From contig NZ_JAAKGP010000003.1 of assembly GCF_011043545.1 (NCBI RefSeq), positions 62,001-126,000 on the forward strand: a stretch of DNA of 64,000 nt, given 5' to 3'. This DNA is from Rhodobacter sp. SGA-6-6. Its GTDB lineage: Bacteria; Pseudomonadota; Alphaproteobacteria; Rhodobacterales; Rhodobacteraceae. Positions 28,109 through 37,072 of this stretch are shown one piece after another. Position 1 is the first letter of the stretch; the number at the start of each line of letters is the position of its first letter. Below the pieces are notes generated by a model. That model was not told the DNA's origin, did no database searches, and saw only the letters and a program-made list of their open reading frames with translations. A program made the translations under genes and the position numbers.

Positions 28109-28396
28109 ATGTCGCGCGTCTGCGAACTGACGGGCAAGGGCCCGATGTCCGGCAACACGGTCAGCCACGCCAACAACAAGAGCCGTCGCCGCTTCCTGCC
28201 CAACCTGAACGAGGTCACGCTGATCTCGGACACGCTGGGCAAGTCGTTCCAGCTGCGCATCTCGGCGGCCGCGCTGCGCACCGTCGACCACCGCGGCGGC
28301 CTGGACGCCTTCCTGGCGAAGTCGAAGGACGACGAGCTGTCGGCCAACGCCCTGAAGATCAAGCGCGAGATCGAGAAGGCCCAGGCCGCGGCCTGA
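28109..28396 (+). CDS. rpmB: 50S ribosomal protein L28
   Basis: 95 residues from the ATG at 28109 (GAAGGA upstream). The family signature [20 protein letters not shown] is followed by [12 protein letters not shown] and the L28 C-terminal helices ([18 protein letters not shown]). Alphaproteobacterial L28 is longer than the E. coli 78 residues, as here. It is an independent unit with a strong terminator. Confidence 0.97.
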   Translation: MSRVCELTGKGPMSGNTVSHANNKSRRRFLPNLNEVTLISDTLGKSFQLRISAAALRTVDHRGGLDAFLAKSKDDELSANALKIKREIEKAQAAA

Positions 28397-28416
28397 TCCT
28401 TTCCGCAGCGCATCGC

Positions 28417-28450
28417 AAGGCCCCGCCGGACGCGACCCGGCGGGGCCTTT
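28417..28450 (+). terminator. intrinsic terminator of rpmB
   Basis: A perfect 13-bp stem AAGGCCCCGCCGG-N7-CCGGCGGGGCCTT ends in TTTCGCTT, 20 bp after the rpmB stop. Confidence 0.85.
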
Positions 28451-28543
28451 CGCTTGCGCGCGTGGAACGCGGCGCGGCGCCGGGGGATCGACGCGGCAGC
28501 CGATCGGCTCTAGCCTGCGACCGCCGCCCCGGCAGGAGGAGCC

Positions 28544-29191
28544 ATGTCGAAACCGCCCGCCCCCCGCACCCGCCTGCGCCGGATGCACGAGAAGGCCGCC
28601 TGCGACCGCGGGACGCTGCACGCCATTCTCGACGCCATGCCGCTGGCGCATGTGGGCCATCTGGTCGACGGCGCGCCGGTCGTCACCCCCACGCTGCAAT
28701 GGCGGACCGGGGACCGGATCTACTGGCACGGCTCCTCGGCCAGCCGGATGGTGAAAGCGGCGCTGGCGGCCGAGGTCTGCGTCACCGTCTCCTGCGTGGA
28801 CGGGATGGTGCTGGCGCGCTCGGGGCTGGAGCATTCGGTGGCCTTCCGCTCGGCGATGGTCTTCGGCCGGGCAACGATGCTGACCGATCCCGAGGCGAAG
28901 GCCGAGGCGCTGCGGCAGATGATGGAGCGGCTGTTTCCCGGCCGGTGGGAAAGCCTGCGCCCGATGACGGCGCAGGAGCTGAAGGCGACCGCGGTGCTGT
29001 CGCTGCCCTTGGACGAAGCCTCGGCCAAGATCGGCGGGCCGGAGCCGGAGGACCCGCCCGAAGACCCGGCCTGGCCGGTCTGGGCCGGCCACCTGCCGAT
29101 GGCCACCGCGACCGGCGCGCCCGTCCCCGCCGCCGGCCTTGCCCCCGGGCTGGCGGTGCCGGACTACCTGACGCGGTTCCGCTGGGGCTGA
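28544..29191 (+). CDS. pyridoxamine 5'-phosphate oxidase family flavin-binding protein
   Basis: 215 residues. The split-barrel flavin fold of the Nim/MSMEG group: RLRRMHEKAACDRGTLHAILDAMPLAHVGHLVDGAPVV, DRIYWHGSSASRMVKA, SVAFRSAMVFGRATML. These proteins bind FMN or F420 and often reduce or sense small molecules; true PdxH enzymes have a different C-terminus. An upstream AGGAGGAG gives a clear start. The MFS gene follows after 88 bp with a palindromic operator between them, so the latter may have separate control. Confidence 0.85.
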   Translation: MSKPPAPRTRLRRMHEKAACDRGTLHAILDAMPLAHVGHLVDGAPVVTPTLQWRTGDRIYWHGSSASRMVKAALAAEVCVTVSCVDGMVLARSGLEHSVAFRSAMVFGRATMLTDPEAKAEALRQMMERLFPGRWESLRPMTAQELKATAVLSLPLDEASAKIGGPEPEDPPEDPAWPVWAGHLPMATATGAPVPAAGLAPGLAVPDYLTRFRWG

Positions 29192-29254
29192 CACAGCCTC
29201 TGCAACAATGCGTGATCCCGTCGCCCTTCCGCTTCCCATGCGGCGCGGATATGG

Positions 29255-29270
29255 CTGTTTGCGCAAACAG
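29255..29270 (+). promoter_or_regulatory. LacI-type operator in front of the MFS gene
   Basis: CTGTTTGCGCAAACAG is a perfect 16-bp palindrome ending 9 bp before the MFS start and overlapping its ribosome-binding site. The core TGTTTGCGCAAACA fits the TGTTnGCGCnAACA pattern of alphaproteobacterial LacI-family regulators. A 13/14 match to it is present before the kinase gene at 57069-57082. Confidence 0.5.
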
Positions 29271-29279
29271 GAGCCTCCG

Positions 29280-30452
29280 ATGACCCGCACCGAAGCCCGC
29301 AAGGCGCGCTTTGCGCTTGCCGCCATGTTCGCCGCCAACGGCGCGCTGATGGGGGCCTGGGCGCCGCAGATCCCGCTTCTGCTGCCGCGCCACGGCATCG
29401 GCGAGACGGTGCTCGGCCTCCTGATCCTTGCCCTCGGTCTCGGCGCCATCTCGGCCATGCTCTTCGCCGGACGGCTGATCGCAAGGCACGGCTCGGTCCC
29501 GGTGCTGCGCGTCTTCGTCCTGGCCGTCCTGCCGGTGCTGCCGCTGATCGTGCTGGCGCCCTCGCTCTGGACGCTGACGCCGGCCATGGCGGCCTTCGGG
29601 GCGCTGGCGGGCAGCATGGACGTGGCGATGAACGCCAATGCGGTGGAGGTGGAACGCCGCCTCGGCCGCGCCATCATGTCCTCCTCGCACGGGTTCTGGA
29701 GCCTGGGCGGCTTCGCCGGCGGCACCGCGGGCAGCTGGCTGATCGCCCGGTTCGGCCCCGAGACCCAGGCCTTCGCCGTCGTCCTCGCCGTCGCCCTGTT
29801 GGTGCTGGCCGCCCTGCCCTGGCTGCGGGGCGAGCCGCCGCATCCGGTGCAGTCCGACGCCTCTCGCCGTGGATCCGTGATTCCGCGCGATGCGGGGCTG
29901 TGGCTCCTCGGGGCGCTGGCGCTGTTCTGCATGGTGCCGGAGGGCGCGGTGCTGGACTGGGCGGCGCTGTTCCTCGGCAAGGAACTGATGGCCGGCCCCT
30001 TCGTCGCCGGGCTCGGCTTCGCCTTCTTCTCCGGCGCGATGGCGGCGATGCGCTTCCTGGGCGACGGGGTGCGGAACCGTTTCGGCGCCGCGCGGACCCT
30101 GCGCATCTCGGGACTGCTGGGCGCCGCCGGGCTGATGATCGCCGCCGCCGCGCCGCATCCCTATGTCGCGCTGGCGGGCTTCGTCCTGGCCGGCCTCGGC
30201 GTCGCCAACATGGTGCCGATCATGTTCTCGGCCGCCGGCAACTACCCCGGCCATGCCTCGGGCACCGCGATCTCCACCGTCACCATGGTCGGCTATGCCG
30301 GCATCCTGATCGCGCCCTCCTCCATCGGCTGGGTGGCCGAGCATATCGGCTACCGCCCGACCTATGCCGCGCTGTCGGGGCTGCTGCTGATCGTCGCCGC
30401 CAATGCCTCGCGCACCGCCATGGCGGATGAACTGCGGCGGGTCGAGGCCTGA
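29280..30452 (+). CDS. MFS transporter (YbjJ/FucP-like)
   Basis: 390 residues from the ATG at 29280 with AGGAG before it. Twelve hydrophobic segments can be counted. Distinctive pieces are FAANGALMGAWAPQIPLLLPRHG, SMDVAMNANAVEVERR, IMSSSHGFWSLGGFAGG, and GNYPGHASGTAISTVTMVGYAG, seen in the YbjJ-like branch near sugar permeases. The LacI-type operator in front supports a carbohydrate substrate, but direction and substrate are not known. Confidence 0.87.
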   Translation: MTRTEARKARFALAAMFAANGALMGAWAPQIPLLLPRHGIGETVLGLLILALGLGAISAMLFAGRLIARHGSVPVLRVFVLAVLPVLPLIVLAPSLWTLTPAMAAFGALAGSMDVAMNANAVEVERRLGRAIMSSSHGFWSLGGFAGGTAGSWLIARFGPETQAFAVVLAVALLVLAALPWLRGEPPHPVQSDASRRGSVIPRDAGLWLLGALALFCMVPEGAVLDWAALFLGKELMAGPFVAGLGFAFFSGAMAAMRFLGDGVRNRFGAARTLRISGLLGAAGLMIAAAAPHPYVALAGFVLAGLGVANMVPIMFSAAGNYPGHASGTAISTVTMVGYAGILIAPSSIGWVAEHIGYRPTYAALSGLLLIVAANASRTAMADELRRVEA

Positions 30453-30456
30453 AGCC

Positions 30457-30957
30457 CTACGCCGCGACGCCCATGAAATCCGCCTTGCCAAGCTCCACGC
30501 CGTTGTGGCGCAGGATGTTGTAGGCGGTGGTCATGTGGAAGAAGAACTGCGGCATGGCGTAGAGCGTCAGGTAGTCGCGCCCCGCCATCTGCATCTCGCG
30601 CCCGCCGGCCGGGAAGGTGACGATGCGTTCGTCGGCGCCCTCGTAGGCCGCGGGCTCGAAGCCGGCGATGTAGTCGCGGGCGGCCTGGATGCGGGCCTGC
30701 AGCTCGGCGAAGGTGGCTTCGCTGTCGGGGAAGGACCGGGGCGGCACCCCCGCCAGCCGGGCGCTGCCGCGGGCGGCGAAGTCGCAGGCCAGCTGCACCT
30801 GCACGGTAAAGGGGAACATGTCGGGGAAGAGCCGGAACTGCAGGATCGCGTCCGGGGTGATCTTCTTCGACTCGCAATGCGCCTCGGCCCGGGTGAGGAG
30901 GCCGGAGAGCGCGGCAAGGAAGCGGTCGAAGGTCAGGACGGCGAGGGAATACATCAT
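30457..30957 (-). CDS. DUF1993 family protein (second copy)
   Basis: 166 residues, beginning MMYSLAVLTFDRFLAAL at 30957. The family core is present: LRLFPDMFPFTVQVQLACDFAARGSARLAG, then QFFFHMTTAYNILRHNGVELGKADFMG. It is closer to the standard DUF1993 length and pattern than the copy at 7873. No known function. It converges on the MFS gene with 4 bp between stops. Confidence 0.85.
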   Translation of the reverse strand: MMYSLAVLTFDRFLAALSGLLTRAEAHCESKKITPDAILQFRLFPDMFPFTVQVQLACDFAARGSARLAGVPPRSFPDSEATFAELQARIQAARDYIAGFEPAAYEGADERIVTFPAGGREMQMAGRDYLTLYAMPQFFFHMTTAYNILRHNGVELGKADFMGVAA

Positions 30958-31059
30958 GGCAGGCTCCGGTGTCTGTTCGCGCCGGCATGGTGCCGGATCG
31001 GCCGCCGGGCGCAAGGGCGAAACGGCGGAGGGGCGGGACCGGCGATCCAGCCAGCCGGG

Positions 31060-31275
31060 CGGGATGAGGCGAGGCACTGCCTCGCCCCCGCCCGTGCGAA
31101 CGGGTTCAACCGGAGACATTGGTCACACTAAACCGGAGAGGCCAGCGCCCGCCCGGGCGGGCGAGAAGCGCCCGCCGGGGGGCGGGCGGGCGCTGGCCGG
31201 GCCATTGAGGCCCGGCCGGTCTTGGTCGAACCGTTGCGCTGTGGCGAAGGCGATGGCCTTCGCCATGGAGAGGGC
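31060..31275. repeat. Family B four-hairpin repeat
   Basis: In the 383-bp gap between the DUF1993 gene and argF, both on the minus strand. Hairpins in the same order as at 21512: GCGAGGC-ACT-GCCTCGC (31069-31085); a long stem GGCCAGCGCCCGCCCG (31140-31155) with CGGGCGGGCGCTGGCC (31183-31198); GGCCGGGCC/GGCCCGGCC (31195-31217); and TGGCGAAGGC...GCCTTCGCCA (31242-31265). Hairpin 2 is two base pairs longer than in the first copy. Nothing else is recognisable in the gap. Confidence 0.7.
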
Positions 31276-31340
31276 GGCGCGGCGGTGAACCCCGCCCTAC
31301 GGGCGGATGGGCGGAGCCTACCCCGCCATCCCGCCCTGCC

Positions 31341-32267
31341 TCACACGCCCAGACACCAGCGCATCACCGCCTTCTGCGCGTGCAGCCGGTTCTCGGCCTC
31401 GTCGAAGATCACCGAATGCGGGCCGTCCATCACCGCGCTGGTCGCCTCGTCGTTGCGATGCGCCGGCAGGCAATGCATGAAGAGGGCATCGGGCTTCGCC
31501 CGGCTCATTAGCGCCTCGTTGACCTGATAGGGCCGCAGCTGGTTGTGGCGGCGTTCCTTGGCCGACTCGGGGTCGTGCATGGAAACCCAGGTGTCCGTCA
31601 CCACCAGGTCCGCCCCTTCGACCGCAGTGAAGGGGTCGCGCTGGATCGTCACCTTCGACCCCTTCTCCCGCGCGAAGGCGACGAACTTGTCCTCGGGGTC
31701 CAGCGTCTCCGGCCCGGTGAAGGTGAAGTCGAAGCCGAACTGCCCGGCGGCGTGCAGGAAGCTGGCCGCGACGTTGTTGCCGTCGCCGCACCACACCACC
31801 TTGCGGCCCCCGATCGGGCCGCGGTGTTCCTCGTAGGTCATCACGTCGGCCATGATCTGGCAGGGGTGGGTGCGGTTGGTCAGCCCGTTGATCACCGGCA
31901 CGGTGGCGTGCTCGGCCATCTCCAGCAGCGTCGCCTCCTCGAAGGTGCGGATCATGATCAGGTCGACATAGCGGCTCAGCACCCGCGCCGTGTCGGCGAT
32001 GGTCTCGCCATGGCCGAGCTGCATCTCCTTGCCCGACAGCACCATGGTCTCGCCGCCCATCTGCCGCACGCCGACGTCGAAGCTGACACGGGTGCGGGTC
32101 GAGGGCTTCTCGAAGATCAGCGCGACCATGCGGCCCTTCAGCGGCTGCTCGTCGTCGGGCGCCCCCCGCGGGCGGCCGTTGCGGGCGGTCTTCATGCTGC
32201 GGGCGGCGTCGATCATGCCCCTCAGGTCGGCGGCGTCGGTCTTGTGGATGTCGAGGAAGTGTTTCAT
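31341..32267 (-). CDS. argF: ornithine carbamoyltransferase
   Basis: 308 residues. It joins carbamoyl phosphate and ornithine to give citrulline in arginine synthesis. Motifs: carbamoyl-phosphate loop [23 protein letters not shown], ornithine site TDTWVSM, and the catalytic MHCLPAHR. It follows argD in the same direction, separated by 77 bp that contain a Family A half-element. carB, its carbamoyl-phosphate supplier, is 27 kb away in this window. Confidence 0.96.
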   Translation of the reverse strand: MKHFLDIHKTDAADLRGMIDAARSMKTARNGRPRGAPDDEQPLKGRMVALIFEKPSTRTRVSFDVGVRQMGGETMVLSGKEMQLGHGETIADTARVLSRYVDLIMIRTFEEATLLEMAEHATVPVINGLTNRTHPCQIMADVMTYEEHRGPIGGRKVVWCGDGNNVAASFLHAAGQFGFDFTFTGPETLDPEDKFVAFAREKGSKVTIQRDPFTAVEGADLVVTDTWVSMHDPESAKERRHNQLRPYQVNEALMSRAKPDALFMHCLPAHRNDEATSAVMDGPHSVIFDEAENRLHAQKAVMRWCLGV

Positions 32268-32285
32268 GTCGCTTTGCTTTTTGTG

Positions 32286-32335
32286 GCGGCGGCCGGGGGT
32301 TTCACACCCCCGGACCCCCGTGGAGTATTTCGGTC
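32286..32335 (-). repeat. Family A half-element between argD and argF
   Basis: Hairpin CCGGGGGT-N5-ACCCCCGG (32293-32313), ACCCCC, then GTGGAGTATTT, with no second arm. On the minus strand the order is AAATACTCC, G-run, hairpin, then 26 bp to the argF start. The hairpin bases differ from the copy upstream of carB, but pairing is kept. Confidence 0.6.
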
Positions 32336-32344
32336 AAGAGGAAG

Positions 32345-33523
32345 TCATTGGGCCTGTTCAAGGGTCTTCGCGGTTCGGTCCAGACGCGCCAGCGCCTCGG
32401 CGATGTCCTCGTCGGGGATGTTGAGCGCGGGCAGCAGCCGCACCACGTTGTCGGCGGCGGCGACGGTCAGGATGCCGGCACCGTAGCCCGCGGCGACGAA
32501 ATCGGTGTTCGCCGCCCGGCATTTCAGGCCGAGAAGCAGCCCCTCGCCCCGCACCTCCTCCAGCACCGAAGGATGGGCGGCGACCAGCGCCTCCAGCCCC
32601 TGGCGGAAGAGCGCGGCCTTGCGCGAGACCTCGGCCAGGAAGGCGGGGTCGGAAACGATCTCCACCACCTTCGCCCCCACCGCGCAGCCGAGCGGATTGC
32701 CGCCGTAGGTGGAGCCGTGGCTGCCCACGGTCATCCCCTTCGCCGCCCGCTCGGTCGCCAGCACCGCCCCCAGCGGGAAGCCGCCGCCGATGCCCTTGGC
32801 CACCATCATGATGTCCGGCGAGACCCCCGACCATTCGCAGGCGAACAACCGGCCGGTGCGGCCCATGCCGCATTGCACCTCGTCGAAGATCAAGAGGGTG
32901 CCGGTCTCGTCGCAGAGCTGGCGCAACAGCTTCAGGAAAGCGTCGCTCGCCGGGCGGATGCCGCCTTCGCCCTGCACCGGCTCGATCATCACCGCGCAGG
33001 TCTCCGCGGTGATCGCAGCGCGGAGGGCCGCCTCGTCGCCCCAAGGCAACTGGCTGAACCCGGGCATCAGCGGGCCGAAGCCCTTGACCATCTTCTCCGC
33101 CCCCGAGGCGGCGATGGCGCCGGTGGAGCGGCCGTGGAAGGCGCCCTCGAAGGCGAGGATGGCGGTCCGTCCGGGCTGGCCGTTCTCGTAATGGAAGCGG
33201 CGCGCCATCTTGATCGCCAGTTCCGCCGCCTCGGTGCCGGAATTGGTGAAGAAGACGGTGTCGGCAAAGGTCTTCTCGACCAGAAGCGCCGCCAGCCGTT
33301 CCTGCTCGGGGATGGTGTAGACGTTGGAGACGTGCCAAAGCCTGCTGGCCTGCTCCGTCAGCACCTGCACCAGTTCCCGCGGGGCGTGGCCGAGCGCGTT
33401 GACCGCGATGCCGGAGCCGAGGTCGAGGAAGCGTCGCCCGTCCGTCGCGGTCAGCCAGCAGCCCTGCCCGGTCTGGAAGGCGAGCGGCGCACGGTTGTAG
33501 GTCGGCAGGACGGGAGCGATCAT
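32345..33523 (-). CDS. argD: acetylornithine aminotransferase
   Basis: 392 residues, class III PLP aminotransferase. It makes N-acetylornithine (and may act in lysine synthesis on succinyl-DAP). Signs: DLGSGIAVNALGH, FTNSGTEAAELAIKMAR (cofactor phosphate loop), FDEVQCGMGRTG, and PLP lysine in VAKGIGGGFPLGA. It is the first gene of an argD-argF pair, an order common in Rhodobacterales. Confidence 0.95.
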   Translation of the reverse strand: MIAPVLPTYNRAPLAFQTGQGCWLTATDGRRFLDLGSGIAVNALGHAPRELVQVLTEQASRLWHVSNVYTIPEQERLAALLVEKTFADTVFFTNSGTEAAELAIKMARRFHYENGQPGRTAILAFEGAFHGRSTGAIAASGAEKMVKGFGPLMPGFSQLPWGDEAALRAAITAETCAVMIEPVQGEGGIRPASDAFLKLLRQLCDETGTLLIFDEVQCGMGRTGRLFACEWSGVSPDIMMVAKGIGGGFPLGAVLATERAAKGMTVGSHGSTYGGNPLGCAVGAKVVEIVSDPAFLAEVSRKAALFRQGLEALVAAHPSVLEEVRGEGLLLGLKCRAANTDFVAAGYGAGILTVAAADNVVRLLPALNIPDEDIAEALARLDRTAKTLEQAQ

Positions 33524-33669
33524 CGAGAAACCCCTTGGAACGGAAGCCCTAGCCGTAAGGCCGGGCGATTGCAGCTGTCAATCTCTGGGAAACGCGCAAG
33601 AAGCGGCCGCGCAAGCCGGACCAGCCGATTATCGGCGTCGGATAGCGGCGATATGGCAAGCGCTGGTCA

Positions 33670-33930
33670 TCCCCGCCCCTTAGCGCAAGCCTTGCCGCAA
33701 GGGAAGGGGATTCCTTGCGGCCGATCTCCCGGGGACACGCGGCGGATGCGCGCCGCGCGGGGATATTTGGAGCAGGTGAAAGGAAAGAAGAGGTCTTCCC
33801 GATTTCACCCGCCCCCAAATATCCCCGCCGGAGGCACGTCCGAGCCGGTTGCGCGGAACGCGCAGAGGCGAGACGAAAGGCTTGCGGCGAAGCCGCGCAA
33901 TGCGTCGACGGCTGGCATCGGGCGCTGCGG
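33670..33930. repeat. Family A composite palindromic repeat (alpha-alpha form)
   Basis: In the 423-bp gap between divergent argD and hrpB. The core palindrome is 33761-33824 (GGATATTTGGAGCAGGTGAA against TTTCACCCGCCCCCAAATATCC). The right side has the alpha flank in reverse, CCCGCCGGAGGC, GAGCCGGTTGCGC, then GCAGAGGCGAGACGAAAGGC and GCGGCGAAGCCGC, the mirror image of the left block at 9120 and 15050. The left side is a degenerate alpha flank. The stretch 33524-33669 shows no feature. Confidence 0.65.
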
Positions 33931-33946
33931 CTTGCGATAAGGCGGC

Positions 33947-36361
33947 ATGGCCGATCTGCCCGTCACCCAAGTCCTGCCCGCCTTGCGGGCCGCCCTGCGG
34001 CAGCGGGGCATGGCGGTGTTGCAGGCGCCGCCCGGGGCGGGGAAGACCACGCTGGTGCCCTTGGACCTGCTGGACTCGGGCCTCTTCCCCGGCCGGATCG
34101 TGATGCTGGAGCCGCGGCGGCTGGCGGCGCGGGCGGCGGCCGAGCGGATGGCGGAGACCCTGGGCGAGGCGGTCGGCCAGAGGGTCGGCTACCGCATTCG
34201 CGGCGAGGCGAAGGTCTCGGCGGCGACGCGGGTGGAGGTGGTGACCGAGGGTATCCTGACCCGGATGATCCAGTCGGATGCCGAACTGCCTGGCGTCTCC
34301 TGCGTCATCTTCGACGAGTTCCACGAGCGGTCCCTGCAGGCCGACCTCGGCCTGGCGCTGGCGCTGGAGGTGCGCGGCGCGATCCGGCCGGACCTCGCGC
34401 TTCTGGTGATGTCGGCCACGCTGGATGCGGCGCCGGTGGCGGCGCTGATGGGCGATGCGCCGATGATCACCGCCGAGGGCCGGGCCTTTCCGGTGGAGAC
34501 GCGCTGGCTGCCGCGGCCGCCGGATGCCAGCCTGCGGTTCGAGGCGGCGATGGCGGGGCTGATCCGGCAGGCGGTGGAGGAGACGGCCGAGGGCGGCCTC
34601 CTCGCCTTTCTGCCCGGGGAGGGCGAGATCCGGCGGGTGGAGGCGATGCTGCGGGACCTGCCGGGCTGCGCGGTGCGGCCGCTGTTCGGCGCCATGGACT
34701 TCGCGGCGCAAAGGGCGGCGCTGGCGCCGGCAGAGGGGCGCAAGATCGTGCTGGCGACCTCGATCGCCGAGACCTCGCTGACGCTGCCGGACATCCGCGT
34801 GGTGGTCGACGGCGGCAAGGCGCGGCGGGCGCGGTTCGATCCGGCCTCCGGCATGTCGCGGCTGGTCACCGAACGGGTGACGCGGGCCGAGGCCGAGCAG
34901 CGCCGCGGCCGGGCGGGACGGGTGGCGGAAGGGATCTGCTACCGGCTCTGGACCCGCGGCGAGGAGGGCGGGTTGGCCGCCTTCCCGCCGCCGGAGATCG
35001 CCGCCGCCGACCTCGCGCCGCTGGCGCTGGAACTGGCGCAATGGGGATCGGAGGACCTGCCCTTCCTGACCTCGCCCGCGCCCGGCCCTCTGGCCGAGGC
35101 GAGGGCGCTGCTGGCCGGGCTGGGGGCGCTGGACGAGAGCGGCCGGATCACCGCCCACGGCCGCGCGTTGGCGGCGCTGCCGCTGCATCCGCGGATCGCC
35201 CATATGCTGGCGGTGGCCGGGCCGGAGGCGGCGGTGCTGGCCGCGTTGCTGGAGGAGCGCGATCCGCTGCGGGGCGCGCCGCCGGACCTGCTGCTGCGGC
35301 TGAAGGCCATCGACCGCCCGCCCGCCGAGGCGCATCGGCCGACCATCGAGCGGATTCGGGCCGAGGCGAAGCGGCTGGCCCGGGCGGTGCCGAAGGGGGA
35401 GCGGCCGGACCTTTCCCCGGCGCAGCGGGCGGCGCTGGCCTATCCCGACCGGATCGGGCTGCGGCGCAAAGGCGATGCGCCGCGCTACCTGCTGTCGGGC
35501 GGCAAGGGGGCGGCGCTGCCGGCAGGCTCGGCGCTGGCCGCGGCACGTCTGATCGTGGCGACCGACCTCGACGGCGATCCGCGCGAGGCGGCGGTGCGGC
35601 AGGCGGTCGCGTTGCCAGAGGCGGAGTTCCGGGCGCTGTTCGCCGACCACATCCATTGGCGCGACAGCGTGGAATGGAACCGGCGCGAGGGCCGGGTGGC
35701 GGCGCGGCGGCAGGAGGTCTTCGGCGCGCTGGTGCTGGACGACCGACCCTGGCCGCAGGCGCCGGAGGAGGCGCTGGCCCGCGCGGCGCTGGAAGGGCTG
35801 CGGCAGATCGGCCTGCCCTGGCTGCCCGCCGCCCGCCGCTTCCGCGCCCGGATGGCGCTGGCACGGGGCGAGGGCTGGCCGGAGGTCTCGGACGCCGCGC
35901 TGCTGGAGACGGCGGAGGACTGGCTGCTGCCCTATCTGGCCAAGGCGAGGGGCGAGGCCGACCTGCGGGCGCTGGACCTGACGCCGGCGCTGAAAGGGAT
36001 GCTGTCCTGGGAGCAGCAGGCGGCGCTGGAGCGGCTGGCCCCGGCCGGCTTCGCCACGCCGCTGGGGCGCATGGTGCCCATCGACTACGACGGCGACCAT
36101 CCGGGCATCGAGGTGCGGTTGCAGGAGATGTTCGGGGTGACCGAGCATCCGAAGGTCGGCGCACATCGCCTGCCGCTCAGGGTGACGCTGCTGTCGCCGG
36201 CGCAGCGCCCGGTGCAGGTCACGCTGGACCTGCCGGGCTTCTGGGCGACATCCTACGCCGATGTGCGCAAGGACATGCGCGGGCAATATCCCCGCCACCC
36301 CTGGCCCGAGGACCCGACCGTCGCCGAGCCGACGCTGCGGGCGAAGCCACGGGGGACCTGA
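33947..36361 (+). CDS. hrpB: ATP-dependent helicase HrpB
   Basis: 804 residues, a DExH superfamily 2 helicase. Walker A PPGAGKTT (near 28-35), RRLAARAAAERMA (motif Ia), DEFHER (motif II), SATLD (motif III), TSIAETSLTLPDI (motif V), and QRRGRAGRVAEG (motif VI). The HrpB-specific C-terminal region is present, with the late HPKVGAHRLPLRVTLLSPAQRPVQVT signature and KDMRGQYPRHPWPEDP. The biological role is unclear; RNA-related functions are presumed. The start is the ATG at 33947. Confidence 0.95.
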   Translation: MADLPVTQVLPALRAALRQRGMAVLQAPPGAGKTTLVPLDLLDSGLFPGRIVMLEPRRLAARAAAERMAETLGEAVGQRVGYRIRGEAKVSAATRVEVVTEGILTRMIQSDAELPGVSCVIFDEFHERSLQADLGLALALEVRGAIRPDLALLVMSATLDAAPVAALMGDAPMITAEGRAFPVETRWLPRPPDASLRFEAAMAGLIRQAVEETAEGGLLAFLPGEGEIRRVEAMLRDLPGCAVRPLFGAMDFAAQRAALAPAEGRKIVLATSIAETSLTLPDIRVVVDGGKARRARFDPASGMSRLVTERVTRAEAEQRRGRAGRVAEGICYRLWTRGEEGGLAAFPPPEIAAADLAPLALELAQWGSEDLPFLTSPAPGPLAEARALLAGLGALDESGRITAHGRALAALPLHPRIAHMLAVAGPEAAVLAALLEERDPLRGAPPDLLLRLKAIDRPPAEAHRPTIERIRAEAKRLARAVPKGERPDLSPAQRAALAYPDRIGLRRKGDAPRYLLSGGKGAALPAGSALAAARLIVATDLDGDPREAAVRQAVALPEAEFRALFADHIHWRDSVEWNRREGRVAARRQEVFGALVLDDRPWPQAPEEALARAALEGLRQIGLPWLPAARRFRARMALARGEGWPEVSDAALLETAEDWLLPYLAKARGEADLRALDLTPALKGMLSWEQQAALERLAPAGFATPLGRMVPIDYDGDHPGIEVRLQEMFGVTEHPKVGAHRLPLRVTLLSPAQRPVQVTLDLPGFWATSYADVRKDMRGQYPRHPWPEDPTVAEPTLRAKPRGT

Positions 36362-36365
36362 GGTC

Positions 36366-36704
36366 TCAGCCGGCGCAATAGGCCTCGGCCATGGAGCCGA
36401 ATTCCTTGTAGCGGTCCCAGAAGGCGTCGTCGGCCGGGCGCTGCGAAATCCAGACCGCATGGGCGGCGTCGGGGTCCTTGAAGAACTTCGCCGCGCGGCG
36501 CTGGTCGTTGCGGGTCAGCACCATGTCGGCGACCTGCTGGATGCAGCCGCAGAGCGGCCGGCTGGCGCTGTCCCGGCCCGAGCGCAGGCAGGCGGATTCG
36601 ATCGGGCCTGCCAGAGCGGCGGAAGAGAGGAGGGGAAGCACAAGGGGGACGACAAGGGCGGCAAGGCCGGCCCGCTGCACAGGTTTCATCATCATCTGCC
36701 TCAT
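36366..36704 (-). CDS. conserved secreted hypothetical protein
   Basis: 112 residues with an N-terminal signal peptide ([19 protein letters not shown], cleavage near residue 32). The mature part has four Cys (SACLRS, LCGC, YCAG), probably two disulfides, and the helical stretch [30 protein letters not shown]. Rhodobacterales homologues are sometimes named arginine transporter without evidence. Several Met codons at the N-terminus (1, 4, 5, 6) make the exact start uncertain. Convergent with hrpB, 4 bp apart. Confidence 0.72.
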   Translation of the reverse strand: MRQMMMKPVQRAGLAALVVPLVLPLLSSAALAGPIESACLRSGRDSASRPLCGCIQQVADMVLTRNDQRRAAKFFKDPDAAHAVWISQRPADDAFWDRYKEFGSMAEAYCAG

Positions 36705-37072
36705 TGCCGGTGACGGGGTCTCCCTCCGCCAGCGATCGTTTTTCTGGGAACAATTCTGGCAAAATGCAGCGATTCTTTCAATGCTGCAGCGCAGATAGGC
36801 AGCGGTCCGCCGAATATTCCCATGTCTTGGCGCGGCAGGGGGAACCGGCCACCAGATGCTGCGTTCCGGGCGGTTTTCCGCGCAAGGCGCGGCTTCTCGG
36901 GCGGAGGGCGATCCCCCGCGGTTGTCGCCGAAGGGCGGGGCCCCAGCGGCGGCTGATTCGCGGGGCGTCGCCGGGCAGAGCGGCGGTGGGGCGGAACCCC
37001 GACCCGGATCGGCCCGGCCGGCCCTTCATGGCCCCTTCCCGGCCCTTCGGCTTCCGGCTATATCCCCCGCCC
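36705..37072. other. 368-bp intergenic region between a secreted-protein gene and lepA
   Basis: Divergent promoters are expected here. About 100 bp at 36730-36840 are less GC-rich than the surroundings, as promoters in such genomes often are. No repeat element of Family A or B, no riboswitch-like fold and no supported small ORF was seen. An open frame in phase with lepA runs through it but starts without homology or a ribosome-binding site. Confidence 0.5.

Noticed and set aside
32286-32335. Family A half-elements as plain intrinsic terminators
   Set aside because: The GC hairpin is not followed by a T-run on either strand, and the elements stand before gene starts.
36704-37072. Longer LepA start at 36704
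   Set aside because: The added 123 residues have no LepA homology; the conserved N-terminus starts at 37073.
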